DNA of 64,000 nucleotides from Glandiceps talaboti. Its lineage: Eukaryota > Hemichordata > Enteropneusta > Spengelidae. The DNA is taken from positions 19,277,710-19,341,709 of the forward strand of contig NC_135568.1 in NCBI RefSeq assembly GCF_964340395.1. The letters are read 5' to 3'. Both the position numbers and the translations under genes were made by a program. Positions within the stretch are counted from its first letter, which is position 1; every line of letters begins with the position of its first letter. Of this stretch, positions 1 to 10,639 are shown one piece after another. The notes beneath the pieces were generated by a model. The model had not been told where the DNA came from, searched no databases, and worked only from the letters and a program-made list of their open reading frames with translations.

Positions 1-59
1 TAAGAGTCTCAGAGTAAAACGGAGTAGACGTTAAAGTGCCTAAAATCAAATTAAGATGT

Positions 60-300
60 ATAACGCAAGTCAAGGCATTTTATAGTCCATGACGGACAAA
101 GACTTCCCTGTGAGGGAAAGTGAGAATTAGATGTGAATTGTAGAATACTATGTACCATGTGAGTCAAGGCATTTTATAGTCAATGAGGGACAAAGACTTC
201 CCTGTGAGGGAAAGTGAGAATTGGATGTGAATTGTAGAATAATATGTACCATGTGAGTCAAGGCATTTTACAGTCAACAAGTCATTGAGAATGACATAGT
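60..300. repeat. Interspersed repeat, tandem copies of a 'gagggacaaagactt' unit
   Basis: A segment of about 100 bp containing CAAAGACTTCCCTGTGAGG and GAGTCAAGGCATTTTA is present twice here and again at about 1168-1300. It brackets the 150-bp tandem repeat and probably forms part of one composite mobile element. No coding potential is seen. Confidence 0.6.
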
Positions 301-459
301 CCTCGCTATAATTGGGTTTTAAGGAATTATCACTACTCTGATCACGCAACAACATTTGTGAACCTAAAACAAACAGACTTAGATATGTTGTGTGTGCTTG
401 TTGGACATGGAATATGCCTCCAACAATAAAGGATTGGTTGGGTATGGGGGATCATATCA

Positions 460-1000
460 CGATGAAAATGGAGTCTGAGTTATGGCTTTGGACATGGAAA
501 ATTCACAAACAAAATGGCTGCCAGAAAGCCATATGGGATCGTATTACGACGAAAATGGATATGCACATGTATGTCATAGAACACTGTCCTAATACCAACT
601 TTAAATGAGATCTGTTCAAGCATGTCTGAGCTATGCCTTTGGACATGAAAATTCGCAAACAAAATGGCTGGCAGGCAGCCATATTGGATCGTATCACGAC
701 GAAAATGGATATACACATGTATGTCATAGAACACTGTCCTAATACCAACTTTGAATGAGATCTGTTCAAGCATGTCTGAGTTATGACTTTGGACATGGAA
801 AATTCGCAAACAAAATGGCTACCAGGCAACCATATTGGATCGTATCACAATGAAAATGGATATGCACATGTATGTCATAGAACACTGTCCTAATACCAAC
901 TTTAAATGAGATCTGTTCAAGCATGTCTGAGTTATGGCTTTAGACAGGAAAAATTCGCAAACAAAATGGTTGCTAGGCGGCCATATTGGATCGTATCATA
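460..1000. repeat. 150-bp tandem repeat, about 3.5 copies
   Basis: The phrase CAAACAAAATGG recurs near 508, 658, 809 and 959, giving periods of 150-151 bp. Each unit holds CATATTGGATCGTATCAC, ATGTATGTCATAGAACACTG and GAGATCTGTTCAAGCATG. Copies differ by a few substitutions. Open frames across it only reflect repeat structure. Confidence 0.85.
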
Positions 1001-1170
1001 AAACAAATTGACGTGCATATGTATGCCATGGTATGTTGCTCCTGTACCAAGTTTGAAAAAAATCGGTCCAGGCATCTCCAAGAAACAGCTGCGGACGGAC
1101 GGACGGACGGACGGACAGACGGAACCCAATCCATAAGTCCCCGTTCCGGACTTCGTCCGCGGGGACTAAT
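1000..1170. repeat. Terminal part of an interspersed element with (GGAC)n and a G+C hairpin
   Basis: After a conserved AAAAAAATCGGTCCAGGCAT stretch comes a GGAC tetranucleotide run (about 1093-1118) and then a self-complementary segment, GTTCCGGACTTCGTCCGCGG at about 1143-1162. Such a tail, a short tetranucleotide run followed by a hairpin, is common at the end of mobile elements. Family unknown. Confidence 0.5.
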
Positions 1171-1342
1171 GAGGGACAAAGACTTCCCTGTGAGGGAAAG
1201 TGAGAATTAGATGTGAATTGTAGAATACTATGTACCATGTGAGTCAAGGCATTTTATAGTCAATGAGGGACAAAGACTTCCCTGTGAGGGAAAGTGAGAA
1301 GCAGTTTGGAACTGTAGAATATGTACTAAGAGTGTACTTTAT

Positions 1343-1814
1343 ATGTTGCAGGTGCAGCTGCAGTTGGACGGACTACAAAAGAAATTAGAGGAATTAGAAA
1401 AAGACGGCAAACGCTACATCTGTGGACAATGCTCTACAAAAGGTGATGGAGCTAGCACAAACACCAACATGGAACACAAGGCCACACAAATACTGAATGG
1501 ATTAAGCAGTGCTGGCCATATTTGAGACAAATGATTTTGGGCAAGAAGCAGGGCACCTTATCATTCTGTTGTTGGGAAATAAAGAAGAGGAAGTAATTGC
1601 ATCAAAAGTGTCTAAGTTCCTTCAACATGGGAAGTGGCCTACCCATTATACTAATCATACTCCATATTGTCCGGCCAAAAACTACAGAGAAGACGTGGAT
1701 GTAAAACCCAGATATTTGAAATGTTATGTTTGTGGTATTGTTAGGAACTTCGCCAGATATTGTAAAGAAAAAATTCCCTGTGAGATGGAGTCATTAAAAT
1801 TAAACCTTGAATAA
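1343..1814 (+). pseudogene. Broken coding remnant with zinc-knuckle-like motif
   Basis: Two overlapping frames look like one interrupted coding stretch. The first (about 1351-1525) follows a possible acceptor (TATGTTGCAG) and encodes a short heptad-like LQKKLEELEKDGKRYICGQC segment. The second (1509-1814) continues with acidic and basic residues and ends in CYVCGIVRNFARYC, a C-x2-C-x4-N-x4-C pattern. This is the spacing of a retroviral-type CCHC knuckle with the histidine replaced by asparagine. The frame change lies between about 1509 and 1527. It may be a decayed gag-like or transposon protein, or a relic of a host exon; I do not recognise the family. Confidence 0.35.
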
Positions 1815-2949
1815 ATTTCATTCATGTGTTCTCTATTTGAGTGTGAGCTTGTAAGTTAAGATATTAGTACTCTGAGACAGGGGTGTGATCACCAAAAGGC
1901 ATTGCCTTATGACAGCCTGCCTTTTGTAGGATCCTGTCTGGGGTGCCTTCTACATGTAATTAAAAGGGGTGTTAAAATTTTCTTTCAGTTCGATATTCCA
2001 ATGTGGGAAATGGAATATAAATGTGCAGTAATGTGAAACCTTCTCTTGGGTGTCTGTTGAGGGTGCACCCAGGCATGACTCTACGTCTCGGATGTTGAAG
2101 CAGTAGCCTAGGGAAAAAATCAACATATCTCCCTGGTACATGACATTAAGAAACCAAAATGATTTAATAGCCGTTAAAATACATAATCACGTACATACGT
2201 GGGACAAGTTGACAATAGTTGTGAAAAACAAATCATAGACTGGCTATCAGAGGGAATATAGGTATCTCACTATGTGACTCCTTGTAAGGGAAATTTTAAG
2301 AGCAAGTCTTATAATCATTCATACCCATCACTTATAGTACTTCAAAACAGTCCTGGATGTAAAGACTTTGGCCAGTTTATTTCTACAACTATATCAGACA
2401 GATTAAAGTCTGGAGCACTATCAGTGTGAGGGAAAGTTGGAAAGGACCCACCACCACTATTAGTTATGCCTTTAAACCATGTATGTGCATTGATATGAGA
2501 TACCTGAGTCTCTGGATAAAATAGGAGGACTTCAAATTAGATCAATGGGTGGAAGTTACAAGATATCTAGAACAAGGAGATTTTTCACTTCAAATGTGAT
2601 GACAAAAGTTGGTATGACCATGTTAAAATATCACACGACAGAAAGCTTTTGGGTTTCAAATGTGCTGGGATTTGGTATGTGAGCAATACACAGTACCATT
2701 CGGGTGGAAATTATCTGCCTTTGTACATCACACCATAAGTACTGTATAACAAATTATGAAAGGTCCATAGGAGTGCCATGTATAAATAGATGAAAGGCAT
2801 GGAGGCCCTTTAGCAGACAACAAGTAACACACCTGAGCCAAAAGGAATTAGTGGAAGTAGCAGTCTTTATACTGGCAAAATTGTGTGTTGACACAGGATA
2901 TTTCCAAGCACTCAAGAAAAAATAATCAGTTCAGTTGTGCTAAAAGTGC
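1815..2949. other. No gene recognised
   Basis: AT-rich sequence with no extended frame and no terminal repeats I could pair. Just before 2950 is a short remnant (CAGTTCAGTTGTGCTAAAA) of the end of the interspersed family seen intact at 20660-22185. Confidence 0.4.
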
Positions 2950-2955
2950 ATTAAA

Positions 2956-4254
2956 CAGGGTTCGTACACTTAAAGCAAAACAAAATTCCAGGACTTTCCA
3001 GGGGTTTTTCATCAGTTTTCCAGGGGTATTCATATTGATTTTGACCATTTTCCAGGGGTGTTGACACTTAAGTATATTTTTTGAATGACATCTAATTGTC
3101 TGATGTAGACGAAAAAAATAACAACAGTTCCCATAATATGTCACAAAACATTTTAAAGACAATCGACACTGCAAGATGTTGGTTTCAAAACCACGTTTGC
3201 ACGCTAAGATTAACGGAGAAACCTCTCTCCTACCCCCTAAGTAGCCGTTTCGTCAAGCAGGTGCATTGATCGTGTAAGATTGAGTCTCAGCATTCGTCAG
3301 TCTAATTCAGACATATCCAGAAAATTAAATTAAAAACTAAAGTTTGTCCTCGTTATTGTATGATTTGATGTTACTAGATTTATAAGTCACCTAAAATAAT
3401 TTTTTTCTTCTAAAATTTTAATAAAAACGTCATTTACGTAACGAAATTTTGAGCTATGAATAACTGAATACATTCATCGCTTGCGTCTCGATGTTTATGT
3501 ACGGATGCCACGAGTTGCGGAACATCGCGATTTCTCAACTCAACTTGGCCATTGACGAATGTTACTGTACCGACAACATAAAACAGTAGTTTATTCTTTT
3601 AGAACGTGTAACACAAATACCCATTTATCGACGACATAAAAGTCACAACCGTACTTCCACAACCCGGAAATTCAACTGCACTTCCCTAGGCCCTAGCCAT
3701 GCCTGAGCTTGTAGTATGTCGACTCATGCGCCGAACTTGTAACAATTTCTAATCGTGGTTGATGATGCTTTGATACTCGCTACAATGTTACGATAATCTT
3801 GTTAACAGACCCCCGACCGGGACTGTTACAGTGTTACAATATCATGTCCCTGAAATGACGACTGGGAGATGTATGGAGTAGCAATATACGCAAGATCGAA
3901 ACAAACACTGCGGCGCCCATTCAACTAATCATATGCACGGTCTGTGGGGCGAAGTGTCTCGTGGAACGATCGTTTGACTGTCTGGGTTCAATCGGCGTGA
4001 ATTTTGATTCACCACCGTGGCGAAAGACTTTGAAAATATTTTCGCCATTTCACATTTACGAGATTCAGAATCATACGAATGGGTGGCTCGAGCACAGACA
4101 TGACGATCATCAATATTAATCGATCGATTGATCATGATCATTTTCCAGGGTTTTCCAGGGGTAGGGCGCATTTTTCCAGGGTTTTCCAGGGCTTTCCAGG
4201 GAGGGTTTGAAATTCCAGGGTTTTCCAGGGTTTTCCAGGACCGTGCGAACCCTG
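2956..4254. mobile_element. Non-autonomous DNA transposon with CCAGGG-rich ends
   Basis: The element begins CAGGGTTCGTACAC and ends GTGCGAACCCTG, imperfect terminal inverted repeats. It is flanked on both sides by the exact 6-bp duplication ATTAAA (2950-2955 and 4255-4260). Inside both ends are many copies of TTTTCCAGGG (about nine between 4138 and 4240), a subterminal repeat pattern typical of hAT-like elements. The 1.3-kb interior has no transposase frame. Parts of the same family recur at about 5600-6270, 9080-9800 and 33055-33690. The superfamily is not certain: hAT elements usually give 8-bp duplications. Confidence 0.8.
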
Positions 4255-4260
4255 ATTAAA

Positions 4261-5084
4261 AGAATATATGAACTCCCGATATATGAGAGCCATGTATCAA
4301 TGAATGCAAATTTTACTCATCAAGAGATTGTTGCCGTTTTTGCACATGCAAAATCCGGGAAAAGTGTCGGCTATGACAATATTCCTGAGTTATAGTTTTG
4401 AGGTATTGATGGTAAAGTGTATTTTGCATTGAAAGACATGGGAGCTAGGGAGAGTAGATTGTAATGCAATTATCAAATTTGGTTGGTAAAGTATCAATGT
4501 GAGACATTGTGACATTAGATATTGGTACTCGAGATGTATACTGAGTGGCCCTTACAAACTGGGTAGTCGGCTATGTTATGTTGTCTTTTCCCTTGGCTAA
4601 GAAGTAAAGGAAAGGAGTCATGAGAGTGGTGAAAAGTGTACACCTGGAGGGAGATATCTATGAATATTAGCAATACATGCGTGACTCTCATCCACCTACC
4701 TAAGGATAATATCACTTTGCTTGGCATTAGCACCATTTAACAACTCAGTCCAAATCTTGATTACAATACTATAGATAGTATCCTTTAAGCAAAGTGATAA
4801 GGCTTTAAATACTATATAATCTCTTATGTCAACACAGTGCTCAAACTGAAGTTGGGCAACAAAAATGTTCACCTGGGACTATGCTTTGCACCTGCAGGCT
4901 TCAATTTTTTTTTCAAAGGTCACTTGTCAATGGACAAGAGAATTTTCAATTTCACTTCTGGTATAATAAATTGTTTGTCCTATCAAGATGTGACATATTG
5001 CACTTCTTTTTACACACCTGAGAATGTATTTCAAGTACATAATAAAAATAATAATAAAAATAATTATACTGGATAGTTCTCTAA
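4261..5084. other. No gene recognised
   Basis: AT-rich sequence with scattered short frames below 80 codons and no family signature. The last part (5038-5070) is an AATAAT-rich run that probably is the tail of the SINE that follows. Confidence 0.35.
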
Positions 5085-5280
5085 GTAAACACTTATCTGC
5101 CAAGAAATCCAGTGAGGGTCATCCCTCATGGATTCAGTGTTTGATAATGCAAGGGGAACCGGAGTACACGGGGAAACCTGCATTGTTCAGTAGAGTCAAA
5201 CTAAACAACGAATGGTTTGAACCCCAACCACAGTGGTAAGAGGAAAGTGGTTTCACCACTCGGCACAACCGACAACCCCT
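5085..5280 (-). mobile_element. tRNA-derived SINE, copy 1
   Basis: Read on the minus strand the head begins GGGGTTGTCGGTTGTGCCGA and carries an A-box-like TGCCGAGTGGTGAAACC and a B-box-like GGGTTCAAACC, about the tRNA spacing. The body shares CCAGTGAGGG and CATCCCTCATGG with the better copy at 9962-10258. An A/T-rich tail lies at the left end, as expected for a minus-strand SINE. Confidence 0.65.
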
Positions 5281-5599
5281 GATTTTAAAGTTATAAACAA
5301 ACAAAACACTCTGAAGGTCTATCATTTGTGACAATCTTGTGGGTTTTTTCTATTTCCATCATTTTGCCTAAATGTGTGCTAGCCGATGTAAAATGATGCC
5401 TTACTACTGAAACACATACACTTGTTTCTCGACATAAGTTTCAGACTTATTGTCACCAAAATGATGCTTGCCTATAGTTCTTTTTTTTCAATATTACTTG
5501 TAAACATGTTTTAAAAGAAATTGGCGTTATTTCAATTCTACAATGTGTCTGTGATAGACAGAAATTGGCTTGATTTTGATAATTAACCCTGAAGGTAAG

Positions 5600-6270
5600 G
5601 AAAGCAGGATTCAAACACTTGGAGTAAAAAAAAAATTCCAAGGTTTTCCCTGGGTTTTCCATCAGTTTCCAGTGTACTTGTATTGATTTTCCAGGGGTGT
5701 TGACCATCAATATTTATTTTATTGAATGACATCTAATTCTCTGACACGGATGAAAAGTAATTAACAAGGTCTCTCACAATATGTCACAACACATTTTAAA
5801 GACAGTCAACACTGCAGCTGTTGGTTTAAAAAACAAAACCGTCATAGCCATTAGAATAACATTGTTCATTTTCAAATCAGCCAAATGGAAAAGTCATTAG
5901 CCACAAACTTTAAACATTGAAAATATTAATTTGTTTGTCTATATATTTCTCTTAATGTCTGTCTTATTATTTTAGTCCTATGAGTCAATACTGTGATACT
6001 ATTTTATCACCATCAAAATCTTGACTATCATGTTCACTCATTGTAGGTCCCAATAAGCTTATCCCTACCAACATTAAATCAACCAATTCATCACAATCTT
6101 TCCAACTACATTACTTTGAGCAATATATTGATCAAGTGTAACTTTTGTCATGTTTTATTACATCAGTTTTCCTGCACACTGAAATCGACTGTACACCTCC
6201 ATTTTTACTCTGAGCTGTACAGAGAGACTTCTGTTCTACCCCTAAGTAGTAGTTTCATTCAGCTGTAGAT
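5600..6270. mobile_element. Left part of a CCAGGG-family transposon
   Basis: Sequence from about 5600 (AAAATTCCAAGGTTTTCCC) to about 6270 (CCCCTAAGTAGTAGTTTCATT) parallels 2985-3255 of the intact element, including the segment GAATGACATCTAATT, with extra internal sequence. It breaks off near 6270; the continuation resumes near 9080. Confidence 0.6.
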
Positions 6271-6329
6271 GGAATGTACTGAAACTTATGAGTGGTTACT
6301 CTGATGGTAGCAAAACACCAATGCTACAG

Positions 6330-7040
6330 GAGACAATTCAACAACTCGTGCAAACGAACTAAATGCATTCTATAACAGGTTTGATTGCTATGTTTTCTCT
6401 TTCGAGCATAGCAATCAGGAATGAACTGAGAGCAGCGTCCTCAAATATCACTGATGGCGACCGTCTCTCGACCGACAAGGAAGAGGTGCTTCGGGTGCTC
6501 CAGTGTGCTCCCAAACAAAGCGTCGGGGCCTGATAATTTTACTCACTGTGTTCTGAACTTGTGCGCTGATCAACTTGCTCGTATTCTGTCTGTCATATTC
6601 AATTTGTGCTTTCAACATGACTTAGCTCCGATGTCATGGAAAACTTCTCATATTGTTCCTGTCCCAAAGAAAGCTGTGATATCATCAATGAACGATCTTA
6701 GACCAGTTGCGTTGACGTCTGCCGTTATGCAAGTCTGTGAACGAGTAGTTTTACAAATAAGTTAATAGTTATAGTCTCTGATTTTATTGACCCATTACAG
6801 TTTGCCTATCGTAAGAACAGGGGTATAGAAGGATGTGATGTTACATGTTTTAAATAATGTATATTCTCATTCAGAAAAACCTGGAAGTTCAATCAGATTA
6901 ATGTTCTTTGACTTTTCAAGTGCTTTTAACACTATACAGCCACATCTTATCGTTTGGAAACTTTTAGCAATGAACTTGTCACCTTCAACTGTACATTGAA
7001 CTTTTAATTACCTTACGAATAGACCACAGCATTAGCATTT
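6330..7040 (+). pseudogene. Non-LTR retrotransposon (LINE) reverse transcriptase remnant
   Basis: Several frames together give the amino-terminal part of a LINE reverse transcriptase: ANELNAFYNRFD near 6353, LSTDKEEVLRVL near 6465, then the 6454-6765 frame with KASGPDNFTHCVL, IVPVPKK and NDLRPVALTSAVM, followed by DPLQFAYRKNRG near 6790, LMFFDFSSAFNTIQP near 6900 and YLTNRPQ near 7010. These are the blocks around RT motifs 0-3 in jockey/CR1/L2-type LINEs. Stops and frame changes show it is dead, and the YADD block and 3' end are missing. It lies inside the block that splits the CCAGGG transposon copy. Confidence 0.9.
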
Positions 7041-8560
7041 TCGCCTTGATGTGCAGAGGTGACAAATATCCAAGTGGGTCCTTTAGCGATGCAACGCGTT
7101 TGATGAGATAAGAAATCACTTCAAATCAACTACCAAACAAATGTAACCTTATTCATTTAGAGGGGTTGAAGTTAAGAAATAAAACTTAGGAAGTAAATAG
7201 TAACACCTCAACCATTAGCAGTAAAAAACAAGACCAACGAAATTGAACAAATATATTTGACTTGAAGTTCAGCATACACATGAAAGCACACATGGAATGA
7301 ACAATTGCAAATAAATGATTCAGAATTGGAAGATGAAAAGAACACATGTACTTCTAATGTGACAATGTGAAATGAGACAAATGGAACTAAATGATTCAAA
7401 TACTGTGAATTAATGCACACAAATATGAAAAGAAATAAATGACGTTTAAAGAATTTAGAGACATCTAACATAGTATACCTTTAATGTTGTGTGATGAATT
7501 GCCAATAAATGAATATTTCCCGATCATAACATCACAATTACTCAGCGTCAGGCCTGACTACACAATCATTCACTCAATCGTACTGAACCCTCAAACATAC
7601 TTTTAACAGAAAATAACCCCAACTAAAAATACATTAGTTAAACTCTATAAAACAGCATATTCATCATAGCAACTCCAAGGGTAAAATAATAAGGCAAAGT
7701 ATGAAAATAATTTGGTTGGATACAAGGTTCACAATATTATAAGTTATGATGACAACTTTCTAAGAATTGGTGAGAAAACTTCAAGGCCACATGAGGACAA
7801 ATGTACATGCATTTTGACTTCATTTCAGAGTTCATAATGAAAATTACAAAAAAATTCTGAATGGAAATACATGTAAGGCGAAATAAAAAAAAATTGTGTG
7901 GTTCCGATTACATTCAATGTTAAAATAGTTGGGTTGGTAGATTTTTTATTTTATTGTCTTGTATTTTTTTCATGTGTGAGTGTCTAGTTCAGGTTTTCCA
8001 TTGTTTTCCAAATGGTCTCTGTGTTGTTTATTTCTTTCTATCAGATGTACAGCCATTACAGATTGGAAGAATAGGTTTATATTGTTTTTTAAGTTGGTGT
8101 CAGTTTCCGCACCCACTATTTCTTGCGAGACTTCACGATTTTCGCGACTTCGTTCAAATACGTAAAAAAAAGGTACGGGTCGGCGTGAAAATCTTAGTGG
8201 GGTCGGGTAACTAAAGCCGATTTCATAAGTTTGAGGTCATTAGCATTTGTAACGACCGAGCGAATGCACAACATCTGGATTAAGCTAATTTAGTCAATGG
8301 TTACGCAAGCAGCCTCGTTCACGATAATATGAAGAACGTTAGTCCTATAAACTTCTGATATACTATCATAAGATTGAAAATTGTTATTTCAAATTAAGTC
8401 TGTAACCTTTAAGTTTAGAAACACTAGTTTTTCCAGTTCGGTTATCCGTTTCAGCACCTCCAATAATCATAATATTAATATATTGAACGAATGTGGCTGT
8501 TTATCTTAGTATTACCCAATAAGCAACAGGTAGAATGGTATATAAACAGCTGTTTTCGCA
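7041..8560. other. No gene recognised
   Basis: AT-rich sequence; the longest frames (87 codons or fewer) have no recognisable motif. A slightly CpG-richer patch lies at about 8100-8330. Confidence 0.35.
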
Positions 8561-8565
8561 TTCTA

Positions 8566-8880
8566 TACACCCTAGTCTAAATCATAAATGACCACATACT
8601 CCCTACTTTACCCTATGGAGGATATGAAGATATAATGCTAACATTGTGTGTCCAAGTTTGAACCTCTTTCTAAATGTAGATAAACATGGTTCTACACCCC
8701 CCCCCCCCCCAGTCTATATGACCACATACTCCCTACTTTACCCCATCGAGGATACACAGATCTATAATGCCAATGTGTGTCCAAGTTTGGACCCCTCTCT
8801 AAATGTGGATAAACACAGTTCTATATAGCCCCAATCTAAAAGAGCATATATCCCCTTCTTTACCCATGGAAAGTATAAAG
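8566..8880. repeat. Imperfect tandem repeat of about 130 bp with a poly-C run
   Basis: CCACATACTCCCTACTTTACC occurs near 8590 and 8721, with a degenerate third start near 8842. The units share GTGTGTCCAAGTTTG and TAAACA. A run of 15 or so C residues (8696-8710) separates the first two. Confidence 0.75.
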
Positions 8881-9079
8881 GTAACATATTGTGATGTGTG
8901 AAGATATTTCACTGGCTACGTAATTTAGTATGAAAAGTGCTACTGAGTCTGCTGGTCAAAGGTGTTGGTAAACAAGATGTGTGAACATGGTCACACGAGG
9001 ACAAACATGGACAAAGATGGTACTTTAACCATGTTTACCACATGGTTTACCCACCCTGTTAAATCTCACTTTTTGTACA

Positions 9080-9800
9080 GTGTAGCATTGATCATGTAAT
9101 ATTTGAGTCACAGGATTCATCAATCAAATTCAGACATATCCGGTAAAACAAACAAAAAATAAAGTATGTCTCCCATTATTATATGGTTTCATCTCAATAT
9201 ATTTAAAAGCCACTTAAAGCAGATTTTTTCCAAAGAAAAACATCATTTTAGATACAAAATTATGGGCTCTGAATAACTGAATATGTTCATCACTTGCATC
9301 GCAAATGTTTATATATGGTGCTCCGTGTTGCTGCAAGTCCCGATTTCTCAATTCAACTCAATGATTTAGGAATATTACTGTACTAACAAACATTAAAATG
9401 TAGTTATTCTTTTAAAACATTTAAAACAAATTTCAATTATCGACAATATAAATGTCATACTTCTACAACCCAGAAATTCAACTGCACTATGTATATGTCA
9501 TCAGTGGTCCGTAAAAACGTCGAACTTCCAAATTGCGTAATAATTTCTAGGGGTACAGTGCAGTGATGCCTTGGTACATGTTACAATGTTATGATACTAA
9601 CAGACCTACTCTTACAATATTGCAATGCATGGCTATGTTATGTTGCCGATATGATGACCGGAGTATGGTAGCAATTATATACATAGTATGCAAGATCAAA
9701 ACAAATATGGCAGCACCAAGCATGAACTGTAGACACACAAAGTATATCATAGAACGATCCTTTGACTTTCTGGGGCTATCAAAAAATGACAATGACAAAA
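9080..9800. mobile_element. Right part of a CCAGGG-family transposon
   Basis: From GCATTGATCATG near 9087 to GAACGATCCTTTGACTTTCTG near 9752 the sequence follows 3264-3985 of the intact element with substitutions and small gaps. The right terminal repeat is not preserved. Together with 5600-6270 it makes one old copy split by about 2.8 kb. Confidence 0.65.
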
Positions 9801-9961
9801 TTCATGACATCATTATTTGACAACATACAGAATAGTGTCAACTCATTGGAGATAATGTGTATCTGGTGTATGTACCTAAATACTTATAATATGTTTTAAA
9901 TGGCCACTGCAATTCTATTTTTCACTTTTCATCAAACCAATAAAAAATAGCCACTTAACAC

Positions 9962-10258
9962 ATTTTTTTTAATTTATTTATTTGTTCAGGCAAACCAACG
10001 GGCATAAAGCCCATTTACAGGCACCTTTAAACACTTGTCCAAGAAGTCCAGTGAGGGCCATCCCTCATGGGTTCAGTGTTAATGCGGGAGGAAACCGGAG
10101 AACCCAGGGAAAACCTGCGTTGTTCGGTAGTCAAACTGAACGACACTCTTCTTACTTACAGCGTGGTAAATTTTAATCGAACCCTGAATGGGGTTCGAAC
10201 CCCGACCGCAGTGGTAAGAGGCAAGTGGTTTACCCATTTGGCCACTGACAACCACAAC
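9962..10258 (-). mobile_element. tRNA-derived SINE, copy 2
   Basis: On the minus strand it starts GGTTGTCAGTGGCC and has an A-box TGGCCAAATGGGTAAACC (10227-10244) and a canonical B-box GGTTCGAACCCC (about 10191-10202), as in tRNA genes and RNA polymerase III SINEs. The body contains CCATGAGGGATGGCC, and the tail ends in AAATAAATAAATT at 9964-9985. The tRNA-like part has no perfect cloverleaf, so it is a SINE rather than a tRNA gene. Confidence 0.8.
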
Positions 10259-10639
10259 CATTTCTATAGCACTGAGGAGAAAAAAGTGACCACGAATAGT
10301 GAAAATCTAGTTAGAAATTATGCTGCTTCCACATCCATGACACCCTCTGCTGAGCGAGAATTTATATTTGCATATGAAAGCATTCCTGTTATGTCATCAT
10401 AGTAGGAACACATAACCTTGAACTTCACCTTCCTAACATGCATTGCTATGGAGGCTCGGTCACAACAAGTTCTAGAAATTGTATCTTTCGAACGGGGCGG
10501 CGAATGTTCGTCAGATTTTTCAAGTGAAGAGGTGACAACTTGCAGTAAATCAACATTTAATCATACATTCCTTTCATTAGGGGGCAGTATGAACATATTA
10601 CATGTATTGTAAAGAAAGAAATAGAATTGCAGTGGCCCT

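Noticed and set aside
10191-10258. tRNA gene
   Set aside because: A and B boxes are present but acceptor and anticodon arms do not pair well, and a SINE body and tail follow.
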